This document shows, piece after piece, positions 46,944 to 57,363 of a stretch of DNA of 64,000 nt; positions within the stretch are counted from its first letter, which is position 1; each line of letters starts with the position of its first letter. A model generated the notes under the pieces. That model was not told the origin of the DNA and did not search any database. It saw only the letters and a program-made list of their open reading frames with translations. Source of the stretch: Phyllostachys edulis (Eukaryota; Streptophyta; Magnoliopsida; Poales; Poaceae); NCBI GenBank assembly GCA_036346405.1, contig CM070562.1:74729482-74793481 (forward strand), in the 5' to 3' direction. The translations under genes were made by a program, and so were the position numbers.

Positions 46944-48139
46944 GGAGGGGAAGCCACACATATCTAAGAAAATAGGGGTGGTACTATTCATAGCACTGTG
47001 CACATGTGAATAGTGCTCATGAACAGTACAAGCTGCTTAGGATGGCTCCTCCCCTTGGGCCCAAGCATTACAAGGTCCAGTTTGGCCCAAACAGGTGACA
47101 CAACACGTTCTTTTGATGAATACGGTGTGCTCGTAATGGATTTGAAGGTTAGGCTAGATCCATTGGAAACAGTTATGGCCTTTTTACTACAGACTTGTTG
47201 GGCTGTCCTAGTGCCAAATTGTTTTCATGATTCTGATATGCACAGAAGGAATTTGGAGGTGGGGCTGGATCCGTTGGAAAGATGACGGGATAAGCTTTCC
47301 ATCAAGTACTCGTGGACCTCCAGCGTACTCCGTATGTGAAAGTTATGCATATTTGAAGTCGGTGCTGTCTCCGGAGGGCGAATTGGATTCCAAAATAGGT
47401 CCAGCTCGAACTCTTGCAAATCAACCACTCTCTATCCACTACAACAAAACTATCACAAAAAGATGTTTTTGTTTTGACGCTTTTATATCTGTCTTTACGC
47501 CGAAAAGCATCTAATATGTAAAGACACTACACGCAAGACGTTTTATATGGCGTCACAAGATCTTTTGCTGTACGCATCTCTCAACCACCCCATGCCTCAT
47601 CTCTCCGCATCTCTCAACCTCCCCACGCCTCTGTCTCTCCACCTGATCCCCACTTCTTCAACATCCCTCCCAGCGTGGTGGCTTGGTGGGAACTCAGGGG
47701 CGACTGGTATCATGGCCATTGCCAAATCCAAAGCATGGTATCAGGTTGTCTCAATCAGACTATTATGTCACAGATTTGGGGCTCTTGTTTCCTTCATGGC
47801 CATGCCACGGGTTCCTTCTCCGCGAAGAATTTTTGCGCAATGTGGGTGGTTATTTCTCTTCGGAGATTTCTTTATCTCTAGTTTTCGGTTGCTTTCTTTT
47901 GGTCATCGGTTGCTCTCCTCCTCGGTTCTCATCTGTTCTTGCGAGGTTTTTTTTTCTATTCTAGAGTTGCAGTGCGAGACTCTGTTAAACCCTACCTTCT
48001 TTTTGCAAATATCGTTTCTTTCTTCTTGTTTGGTCTCGAAGAATTACTGATTTGGTTTGGATTTCTGTGATGCGTGGTTGATTTCTTGTTTAGAGAGTAG
48101 AGAGGTAGACGATGAGGGAGATCAATTAGGAGGAAGGCC

Positions 48140-49520
48140 ATGGGGGTGTTCTGCTCCAAGCTGAATTCGTCGGGGTGGTAGCCATATGATTACAACCACA
48201 ACCACAGCCATAGCAACAATGCCACGCGAAGAGGGCACAATCACTTCGCCAAGTTCAGTGACGATTACCATACCCTAGAGCATGCGAGATCAATCTGTTT
48301 CTTTTAGTGCATGATTCCGGTTCTTCCTTTCTTGCATGTGCAATCGTGCATTGCGGCCTAGTCCAGTGATATGTGTGAAACCTATGGGTTGCTTTAATTG
48401 GCTAAAAATAGTTCTGGCAGTGCGTGAGTTGTGATTTGATCGGGCTTGTTGATGCTCGAGTTGATTGGAAGTGGGTAGGTTCATGTGTTTCTTGGTTCAA
48501 CAATTAAGAGCTCTCGTACTTCTCTTTATGAGAATCTTATATTGTTTATATGTCACAAAGTTGGTGTCCAATTTATCTTCGATAATTCCTCAATGTATGA
48601 AGTTTTGCAATTGTCCCCTGATTCTTAAAGTAAATGTAAAATTCTTGATATGTTGAGGTACTGTGGAGTGTGGACTGCCTTATGTGCACCTAGTTGTTTT
48701 GTGGGGAATGCGCTTTATAAACAACTAATTTATGTTATGTATCTTGTAGATGAAGTTGTATTTCTATAGCTTATTCCATTGTCGTTCAGCACATATGACA
48801 TAATACATCGATAATTTGATTTAGTTATCTTTGAAGTATGACGACATCTTGTTTCCTTTTTAATCTAGGTGGTGATGCTCTACATTTTATTTGGACTAGA
48901 ATCCTCAAATCTAATCGTTGGGATTGATTTCATGAAGCGCAATGAATGGACAGGTTTGTTTCAACTTGATCAGCACATTACTTCCACAACTTTTTCAGCG
49001 GTCTATCATTGCTTTCTTGTTCTTTCTTCTAAAAGAACTGACGGTTACTATTTTTAATCAGGCAAGGCATCCTTCAACAACTGGAGCCTGCACACAATGG
49101 GAGATACTCCAAACCCATATGAACAGGCTATATCCATCATAGGGAGAACCCTCGCATGATTTGATGATAACATCCTGATACCATGCTTTCGATTTGGCGA
49201 TGGTCAGTTCATAGCATGTATCAAGATGACTTTTTGGTACATAAAAATGATAAATATATAACAATCTTCTTTCCATGCTACAGCTACTACTCATGATCAG
49301 AGTGTATTTAGCTTCTATCCTAACAACTGACCTTGTGATGGCTTCGAACAAGCACTTGACTGTTACAGAGAAATTGTTCCACAACTTTGTTTGGCTGGTT
49401 AGTGCATCATCTTTTTTGTTTAGCTTTAAATTAAATTTATTAATATTCATTTGGATGATGTGTTTTGATTGTTATCAACAGGTCCCACTTCATTTGCACC
49501 TATGATTGAGACAACTATAT
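48140..49520 (+). pseudogene. Captured exons of an RGLG-type (copine/RING) E3 ubiquitin ligase gene
   Basis: Five exon-like blocks keep gene order and splice sites. Block A 48140 to about 48285 has an N-terminus MGVFCSKLNSS and FAKFSDDYHTLEH. Block B 48869-48953 has GLESSNLIVGIDFMKRNEWTG. Block C 49062-49202 has TPNPYEQAISIIGRTLA. Block D 49284-49397 has THDQSVFSFYP and CYREIVPQL. Block E 49482 to about 49520 has PTSFAPMIET. AG/GT boundaries and phase agree between B, C, D and E. These are hallmark strings of the vWA/copine domain of plant RGLG ligases, which attach ubiquitin chains; the RING domain is not included. Stops at 48179 (TAG), in block C (TGA after TLA), block D (TGA) and block E make it a pseudogene. 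Intron retention means genomic capture, not a retrocopy. Confidence 0.88.
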
Positions 49521-49667
49521 AGTAGCTGTCTCAATCAGACTTTTATGTCATGCATCTTCATATATGTTACCCTGCACTTGCTTGCTTATCTTGCTTTGCT
49601 TTGTGTCCTGCATTTCATGGGGAAAATCATCTCATTGAATCGGTGTTGTTTCTCTGGTCATAGCCGA

Positions 49668-49847
49668 CCAACATCACTCTGAGGATCGAGGTAGGTTCAA
49701 AGAACAATGAAGACTTTCGAGATGGGGACTATGATGTGGCTACGCTTGCTAGCAATTTGAGCCGTGCTTTTAAATACGGTATTTATAGTAATGATGATAT
49801 TGATGAGATCAGATATTTTTCTTGTGATAGCATTCGATTACATTAAG
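49668..49847 (+). other. Second cargo ORF in the CACTA, unrecognised
   Basis: A frame reads TNITLRIEVGSKNNEDF, then DGDYDVATLASNLSRAFKYG, ending SCDSIRLH and TAA at about 49845. It has normal protein-like composition and lies after the RGLG fragment, so it may be an exon from another captured gene. I do not recognise it. Confidence 0.35.
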
Positions 49848-50647
49848 ATATAGTTAATTACTTAGTAGTCGTATTCTTTGTATTAGTCTTGGATTAGTCC
49901 CATATTGTTTTTAATTTGGATTTCACAAACACATGTGCTCTATGTACATAATAAACAAGTTTATCACTGAACAGGTACCAAGCTCTGTGATTTGGAGATG
50001 GATCAGACTGTTTGTTCCTAAAGACGATGTTGCTACCTCTACTCTCTAGCCACTCGTCACCTGATTCAGTTGTAGGATTTGTAGGATTTTTTTTGTGTGT
50101 TTGCACCTTTGTATGTGGATACTAGATTTAGTTATTAACTCGATTCAGTCCGCAATGGAGTGTCTACGTTTTTTTTTGGTTTTTTTATTATATATAGACA
50201 ATGTAATTCTACATTTCAAATGGCTTTACCTCAGATCTGAAATTCTTATGAAAATATGTGATACTATATCTTCTGAATCATTGTAGTTTAACTAGCGATA
50301 AAATATTTCTACAGAATAAAATAAAAATGGACGTCTCTAGCTTAATCTAAATATGTCTATGAATTTATATCTATGTTTCTTGGCACGCAATAAAGCGTCA
50401 CTAGGTAGAGTAGAGATGATATGGAAATGCATATATGAAAGTGTCTCTAAGCTTGCAGAGACACAATCTAAAGGACTCATATCATTGTAGACGCGCTTAC
50501 TAATACGTCTCTACGATCTTTGACACGGTACGTGGGGAGACGCTCTAGAGACACTTTACAAAAATGACTCTACGACGCTATAGAGATGATTGAAAACGTC
50601 TTTAACCCATAAAATAGGCGTCTCCACAGGGCTTTTGTGTTGTAGTG

Positions 50648-51053
50648 ATCTTTTATTCCTAAAAATAACAACACATTTATTAGGCAATATCATATAGTTC
50701 ATGTAATATAAAGGCACTCCTAAAAACAAGCTCACCTGATAATTTAAGTAAAGCGTACGAGCTCTGGTAATTGGAACAACAAGCATAGCGAATATGGTTG
50801 TATCCATAGGGGTCATGTCCTCATCATCCTCTGCTATTTGAAAACAAAGCCATCCTCGGCTTTTGATAAGCTGAAAATACGGTAACAAAGAAGTCAAGGT
50901 GTACGCATGGTATATGTATATGTCATCTGTTTTAACGGTTCTTCGTTGTTGCACAATTAATGTTATAAGACAACAGCGATCATAAAAGCTCATTGTATTA
51001 TTAACCCAAGAATAATCATATATGTTAATGATCAAAACAAAATTTCTTACACA
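50648..51053. other. LTR6 remainder and 3' non-coding part of element 6
   Basis: 50651-50826 is the last part of the 3' LTR. 50827-51053 lies between the PPT-like purines and the unknown ORF. The long minus-strand frame 50556-51035 crosses CACTA, LTR and internal sequence and is not a gene. Confidence 0.6.
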
Positions 51054-51943
51054 TCAATTATTGCAACTAGTTTTGCAAATGTAAGTGAAGCATTTATGCA
51101 ATTCAAATCTCTGAAGTTGTAAACTTGCAGTGGTAACACATATGGGCAAATCTACAACTTTTGAAATCAAACAAAGTTCATCCATATAATTAGATTTCAA
51201 TCGAGCAATAGCAAATTCATCTAGCAATGGTGAAAAGATTTGTAAGTTCTTCCATACTACAACATCATGATGCAGATTGTCAATACTAGGTGAAGAAATA
51301 AGAGATGAACACATAAGGATTGGATGATCACTAAATTTTATTTTTCTCTCATAATGAACAAGATCCAGCGCACAAGGATTGTTGTTTAAAACAACAAGCT
51401 TGAATTCATCCATGTGATCACAAGTTATGCATATTCGATACACCATTAATTGATTGTCTACACCATAATCTCCAATTAATTTAAAATAGTAGGTGTAGGT
51501 GCTAGATAGAGAATTTAGTGATGAAAGTTCAGAAACTTTCTTCATAGCACATTCCAAACTAACGGGCTTATTAAGCATGATATAACACAATGCATCAGCA
51601 GTGGATATTCTGTCAAGTACTTCCTTATGTGTAATTAATTCGACCTACGCGAAATTATGTGACTTCAGATCAGCACATGGTTCATTCAAGTCAACACAAG
51701 GAATATCAAAATATTGCACTACAGCAGGTATATACTCACAAGGCTGCTCTATGTCTTGCTATAGTATCAAATCAGTACCTTTGTCATTATCGTCCTCATC
51801 AGATACTGTAGGTACCTCAAACTTCTTCTCTAATGACATAAGATGCGCCAGATCATCCTTCATCTCTTCAAGCATCTCAGCGGTATCTGTAGATGGAGTA
51901 GGAGCCAAAACAATGTCAGCATTTTCAGTTACCTTAGGTTGCT
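51054..51943 (-). pseudogene. Unknown ORF of element 6 (C-terminal to gag)
   Basis: One minus-strand frame runs from the solo LTR2 boundary to 51054 with only two stops (51759-51761 and near 51645). The N-terminal part is acidic (EMLEEMKDDLAHLMSLEKKF, then SDEDDNDKG). The C-terminal half, open in 51590-51054, has SLNSLSSTYTYYFKLIGDYG, LMVYRICITCDHMDEFKL and CFTYICKTSC. It follows the gag frame once the solo LTR is excluded. No knuckle, protease or polymerase motif is visible. It could be an unusual Gag extension or a captured host sequence; I do not recognise a family. Confidence 0.5.
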
Positions 51944-52009
51944 GTGACGAACCACCCTGTGATATACAGCAAAGGTCCGGGAGGACCTCTTTTTTTTTTT
52001 GCGGTACTT

Positions 52010-52140
52010 CCCGAGGGAGGTCTACCAGGACCTCCCAGGAGGTCTGCAAGACCTCCTGGAGGTCGTGGCCAACCACTAGCGAGGTCCACCAGGACCTCCC
52101 AGGAGGTCTTTAGGACCTCCTGGAGGTCTTGGCCAACCAC
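52010..52140. repeat. GACCTCC/GGAGGTC hairpin cluster at the sense 3' end of LTR2
   Basis: Two repeats of a block with GGACCTCCCAGGAGGTCT followed by GACCTCCTGGAGGTC, each itself a palindrome, at about 52028-52064 and 52094-52130. The other full copy of LTR2 has the same cluster at about 60288-60378. Strong stem-loops are predicted by eye. Confidence 0.85.
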
Positions 52141-54163
52141 CAGTTGGTAGCACCTCTTAGTATATCACAGAGAGGTCCGACAGACCTCCTGAGCTAAGTC
52201 CCGTAGGACCTCCTCGAGGTCCCGCCTCTGCACCGAGCTAGTCCCAGAGCAGTTGGCTAGCTCAAGACAGATCCAAAGACAAGTGTAATCAAATCCATAC
52301 ACAAGCTAAGAGGAGCAAGAGACAAAACAATAAATATAAATATATTAAGGACCAAACCGCCAAGCTTCTTACAGAGATGCCTCAAGGGCTACAACAGAAT
52401 AACAAGAACAATGAAAGCAAAGCTTCAACGACAGGTCCAACCGATCAGCCCATTGGCTATCAAGTGGAGGACGTCCCTAGGTCTCAAGGTCTCCAAAGAC
52501 CTCTTCTTCCTCGAGCTTTGAGCTCCTCGAACCTCCTGCATTGTTGCCGATATGAACAGAGGGCAAAAGCCATGAGTACATTGAATGTACTCAAGAAGCC
52601 GTGAGGAATGTATGCATTAGATAATTATGCAAGGCTTGCCAAAAGAGAGTCAGAAGGTTAGTTGCATAAAGCAGTGTTTGACAATAAGTAATAAGTAGAT
52701 TGAAAAGCTCAAGTTAAAATATTAGTACATAAATACATTTGATTTCAAAGAGGGTCAGTGAGCACCGCTCACACCCAAAGACACCTGGAGCACCCACTCC
52801 AGACTACATTTGCCAGCAGTGGGAGGTCCGGTCATACCCATGACCAGACCTCTCCCACGGCCACCCTGAGCACCCACTCCAGAGTTCCCCAACCAGCCCC
52901 TGGACCAACTAGTGAGCCAGCCATGACCCCTTTGGAGCCGGCCAAGGTCTCTTCAAGGCAAAGCCATGACCTCTCACCCAAGTGTCCAGGAGCACAAGTT
53001 CACAAAGCTACCCCTTGCACCATTTCATGAGCATGTCCATAACCAAGGACTTGGCTATTCAATAGATTTTACACTCTGCAGAGGTGTACAACATTACCCA
53101 CAATCCACGATCTCTCCGGTAGGCGGGTTCGGTCACCCTTGCTCACTTGAAGGTGAGCGATCTGGAGAGCGACAAGGCTTTTTACAAAGCTTTGAATTGA
53201 CTCGTGGCTGCCCGCTAAGGTTTCGTAATCCCCTTTGGTCTAGAAGTCCGCAGGTTATGGGGTGCCCCTCTTGCGCCAACGAATCACACGCTCAACCCAA
53301 AGAGCCCCAAGCCAATCCATTGCTAATTATTCAGCCAGCACCATTCCCATAAAATGATCTTGTGGTTGCATCGATTGGCCAGATCAATGAACACAAAGTA
53401 AAGTCCTTATTTGTGCTCAGCAAGACATCCACAACCCCAAAATGAAGCATCCACTACTCACTCCCGACCTTCTTGCCCGAGCAAAACAATTTGTAATTAA
53501 CCCCGCTAAAAGACCACCCATCTGGCACAACAATTATTAATGTGATCTCGCACCACAATCAACACAACTTAGGCATCCCGCCATAGTTGCTTAACAATGG
53601 CACCAACCACAGGTTCCATATTTCAATTAGTCAAGATTATTAAATTGATGAGGCATGATTCACAGACCCACGGTTTCTAAAGCAAGGCTAAGCATACAAC
53701 ATACGGTCCCAAAGTTGGCAATAACAAGGAATACCAACCAAAATATCCATCCTAAGGTGTCCAAAGAGTTCATGTCAACATGTTGGGTTCAAGTATATCA
53801 AGGAGGCATAATGTCAAGTAGGGGATAGCTCTTGCCCAAAACATGCTTTATAAAGATAGCCATGCAAGTTTAATGAATCAAAATAGCTTTGCAAAGTGGG
53901 ATCAAGATGATCAAGGGCCATGACTTGCCTCTGTTGGAGAAAGAAAAGCTTGGTGAAGGAGCTTGATTCACGAGTTCTCAACGATCACCGAGATCTACAC
54001 GTTAAAAAGAAACCAAATAAGCAAATAATTTCCAAGAAAACCAAAAGAACTTACTCAAAACCAAGAGAGAAGAGGAGATCCACAGGAGGAGGAGGAGATC
54101 CACGGTCGAGGAAGAAACCGAGGAGTTGAAATGAGGAGCGAGGAGGCGGTGCCCTCTGGTGCT

Positions 54164-54173
54164 CTATTTAAAG
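54164..54173 (-). promoter_or_regulatory. TATA-like box of LTR2, solo copy
   Basis: Minus strand CTTTAAATAG, matching 11186-11195 in copy 1 inside a conserved TCTGGTGCTCTATTTAAAG block. Confidence 0.45.
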
Positions 54174-54439
54174 AGCAAGGAACAGAGCACCAACCCAAAG
54201 AAGCGACTGTGTTCAAGGTTTTAGGACAAGGGCACACCGCCACAAGGTGCGAAAAGAAATAAAGAAAGTAAGGGATGTGACACAAAGTAGAAAAAGAGTA
54301 CAAAAGGTAGGTGGCAAGATTTAATGTGACTCGACCCACATTAATGCACTAAGACCGCCAAAGGGCGATCAAAAGGTCATGTGAGACTACCAAAGGACAT
54401 GGTCCACGGTCCAAATAGGAGATCCAAGGAGGAGGTCCA

Positions 54440-55030
54440 AGAAGGAGGTCTGCGAGGAGGTCCTAGGACCAAGGGAGGTCTAGACCGCAAAGGTCTAAAC
54501 ACAAAAGGGGAGGTCTAAACCTAAAGGAGGTCCAAACACAACAAGGAGGTCTGAACCTAAGGAGGTCCAAACACAACAGGGAGGTCTAAACACAACAGAG
54601 AGGTCTGAACCTAAAGGAGGTCCAAACACAACAGGGAGGTCTGAACCTAGAGGAGGTCCAAACACAACAGGGAGGTCTGAACCTAAAGGAGGTCCAAACA
54701 CAACAAGGAGGTCTGAACCTAGAGGAGGTCCAAACACAACAGGGAGGTCTGAACCTAAAGGAGGTCCAAACACAACAAGGAGGTCTGAACTTGAGAAGGT
54801 CCAAACACAACAGGGAGGTCTGAACCTAGAGGAGGTCCAAACACAACAAGGAGGTCTAAACACAACAGGGAGGTCTGAACCTAAAGGAGGTCCAAACACA
54901 ACAGGGAGGTCTGAACCTGAGGAGGTCCAAACACAACAGGGGGTCTGAACCTAAAGGAGGTCCAAACACAACAAGGAGGTCTGAACCTGAGGAGGTCCAA
55001 ACACAACAGGGAGGTCTAGACCACAAAGGT
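54440..55030. repeat. Array A in the solo LTR2: about 13 units of 35-36 bp
   Basis: Same unit as 11440-12060, with variants AACAAGGAGG and GAACCTAGAGG. Two places show a shorter join (GGGAGGTCTAAACACAACAG), evidence of unequal exchange. Frames at 54495-54899 (minus) are artefacts. Confidence 0.9.
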
Positions 55031-55829
55031 CAAAACACAAAGAGGTCCTAAGGATATGAGGTCCAAAAGACAAAAGATAGCTGGACTTCAAGGGAGATCA
55101 ACCCTCAAAGCAGATCTAGACCCCAAGGAGGTTTAAATCACGAGAGAACCAGACCTCAAAAGAGGTCCCAAGCGCAAGGGGTAAGGCGCCGAGGAGGCCC
55201 CGAGAGCGTGGAGGTCTGACGGTCAAAATCTCCCAAAAGGGAAAATCCGACTGACCAAGATATCAAAAGGAGAGGACTGAATGGTCAAGATCAAAAGGCA
55301 AAGGGAGGTCCGGCACTCAAGATCTCAAAAGAAGAGCTGAGAACGCCAAGATCTCAAACGGAGGACCTCACGGTCTAGATCAAAGGGTGCGGGGAGGTCT
55401 GACGGTCAAGGATATTCAAGATTAGGAGGGTGGTCTTTACAAAAGACCAAAGCAAGGATCGAGGAGGTGGTCCTTGCAAAACAACCACGGGAGGTCACGG
55501 GATCAAGGAAAACGCAAGAAGCAAAGCAGAGCCGTTCGATCAGAATCGGGCGGTCCAGAAAGGAAAGGAACGTTTGGACCATCCAAACGTCACTTCTGAG
55601 TCGAGCCGTCAGATCCAGATCGGATGGCGCGAAACGAGGGGCCGTTCGGACCGAGCGAACAGAACCCAAGAAGGCTAGGCCGTCGATTTAGATCGGACGA
55701 CCCTTAGGTGAGAAAGGCAAAGCCTTAAGCGTCTGACCACAAGAGTCAAAGAGGGTCCAAGCGCTAAGGAGGTCTTGGGCTCGAGGAGGTCTGGACCTTT
55801 GGATCCAATGAAGGGAGGGCTCGGACGGC

Positions 55830-56415
55830 TAAGATCTCAGAGAGGAGGTCCTAACGGCCAGATCTCAACAAGGGGAGGTCGGCGGTTAAGATCTCCAGAG
55901 AGGAGGTCCTAACGGCCAGATCTCAACAAGGGGAGGTCTGAGCGGCTAAGATCTCCAGAGAGGAGGTCCTAACGGCCAGATCTCAACAAGGGGAGGTCTC
56001 GAGCGGCTAAGATCTCCAGAGAGGAGGTCCTAACGGCCAGATCTCAACAAGGGTGAGGTCGAGCGGTTAAGATCTCAGAGAGGAGGTCCTAACGGCGAGA
56101 TCTCAACAAGGGGAGGTCTGAGCGGCTAAGATCTCAGAGAGGAGGTCCTAACGGTCCGATCTCAACAAGGGGAGGTCTGAGCGGCTAAGATCTCCAGAGA
56201 GGAGGTCCTAACGGCCAGATCTCAACAAGGGGAGGTCTGAGCGGCTAAGATCTCAGAGAGGAGGTCCTAACGGCCAGATCTCAACAAGGGGAGGTCTGAG
56301 CGGCTAAGATCTCCAGAGAGGAGGTCCTAACGGCCAGATCTCAACAAGGGGAGGTCTGAGCGGCTAAGATCTCAGAGAGGAGGTCCTAACGGCCAGATCT
56401 CAACAAGGGGAGGTG
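55830..56415. repeat. Array B in the solo LTR2: about 10 units of 58-60 bp
   Basis: Same dimeric unit as 4400-5300 but with GCGGCTAAG in place of GCGGTTAAG in most copies, and AGATCTCAGAG alternating with AGATCTCCAGAG. Ten copies of the GAGGAGGTCCTAACGG block. Confidence 0.92.
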
Positions 56416-56995
56416 CAGATGAACACAGGTAGATCCAAATAGGCAAGGGAGGTCCCAAAGGAACTCGATGCCCAAATGACCTCAGAGGTTACAAGAGAAC
56501 GCTAAGAGAGGTCCACGGGAGGTCCAAACAAAGAAAGAGGTTTAGACCAAGGAAGATCCAATAAAGATGAAAGCTTAGACCCAAGGGAGGTCTAAGCACA
56601 AAGAGATTCAAGCCAACAAAGGGAAAGTCCGGACTTAAGGAAAGTCCAAGCAGAAGATTACAAAGAGAGGTCCAGAGAATGAAGGGTTGAACCTATAGAG
56701 AGGTCCGGTGGGAGGAGGTGCAGGCGAAAGGAAGGACCCAAGAGAGGATGTCTCCAAAAGGAGGAGAGACTAGCCGGAGGACAAACAAGGCGAGAGAGAA
56801 AAAGAGGCTAAAAGCCAAAGAACAGCAATAACTCCAGCTCAACCAGGAAGGGATTAATTTGAAGTTTGGTTAGTTCAAGTTAAACCTCCAAATTTCTGAA
56901 ATCTTCAAATTAAGCTTTGAACTCTCAACAAAAGCGAATGGTTATTATTTTTACAAGCTTTTCAACATTCTAGAAAAACGGGACGTTACAGTTGC

Positions 56996-57363
56996 ACCTC
57001 GCTTGTGACCATGGGTGGTGGAGGAACAAAACGACATTGCAATTTCTTCTTCATCTGCTCCCATGTGTACATGAAGTGGTACTCGAGATTCGACCACCAA
57101 TGTTGAACATCACCAATCAGCGCCGTCCTTGCCATGCTCATCTTCTCATAAGGATCAAGGTCCTATTTTTCAATGTAGCTATCCAACATATTAACCCACA
57201 GGAAGTAGTCCAACGACGTACTCTCAGCGGTGAGTAGCAAGATGTATCTTCGGTAGTTGTTTCCTTTGAGTTCAAATCTTACGATGTCATCATAATCTAC
57301 CAACTTCAACCAACCTATCGTTGTTAGTAGAAAACAAGGAAACAAATCATATGTCCCTATCAA
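56996..57363 (-). pseudogene. gag: Element 6 gag fragment
   Basis: Minus-strand frame with one stop (about 57168). It holds VRFELKGNNYRRYILLLTAE, DPYEKMSMARTALIGDVQHW, and the Gag signature TWEQMKKKLQCRFVPPPP near its end. The spacing of WW, TW..M..L..RFVP is typical of plant Ty3/gypsy Gag capsids. It begins near 57363 after a leader without genes and is interrupted by the solo LTR2 at 56990. The same frame resumes at 51943 in the unknown ORF. Confidence 0.7.

Larger units (their letters stand above)
47437..50647. mobile_element. Non-autonomous CACTA transposon carrying host gene exons (Pack-CACTA)
   Basis: The left end is CACTACAACAAAACT and the right end is CTTTTGTGTTGTAGTG, inverted terminal repeats beginning CACTA. 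The 3-bp TSD ATC lies at 47434-47436 and 50648-50650. Subterminal regions carry scattered short repeats (GACGC, GTCTTTAC on the left; GAGACGC, AGAGACAC, CGTCTCTA on the right), usual for transposase-binding regions of En/Spm elements. No transposase frame is present. The 5' LTR of element 6 has the matching empty site at 59824. The cargo is described separately. Confidence 0.95.
46545..50826 (-). mobile_element. 3' LTR of element 6, split by a CACTA transposon
   Basis: 46545-47436 matches 58876-59826 and 50651-50826 matches 59827-60002. Its right end CTCATCA is followed by TCCTCTGCT, on the minus strand AGCAGAGGA, a short purine tract serving as PPT. A TATA-like box is at 46934-46943 on the minus strand. 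Total LTR about 1.07 kb once the CACTA is left out. Confidence 0.9.
51944..56990 (-). mobile_element. Solo LTR2 (5047 bp) with perfect TSD
   Basis: Left end TGTGACGAACC, right end GGGACGTTACA, flanked by GTTGC on both sides (51939-51943, 56991-56995). The 3' LTR of element 2 proves that the right end is an LTR start, so a lone LTR with a TSD means the rest was removed by LTR-LTR recombination. It contains hairpins (52010-52140), a TATA-like box (54164), array A (54440-55030) and array B (55830-56415). Orientation is minus. Frames inside it have no domain and are repeat artefacts. Confidence 0.93.

Noticed and set aside
47547..48050. 167-codon ORF at the left of the CACTA
   Set aside because: Part is the inverted and fused duplicate of cargo sequence; the rest is low-complexity Ser/Leu/Phe translation without a domain.
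50556..51035. 159-codon minus-strand ORF with possible splice sites
   Set aside because: It crosses the CACTA right end, the element 6 LTR and internal sequence. Once the insertions are resolved, the apparent exon borders fall inside the LTR.
54495..54899. Cys/Pro-rich ORF (PPCCVWTS repeats) on the minus strand
   Set aside because: Translation of the 36-bp array A; a similar artefact is at 11860-12057.
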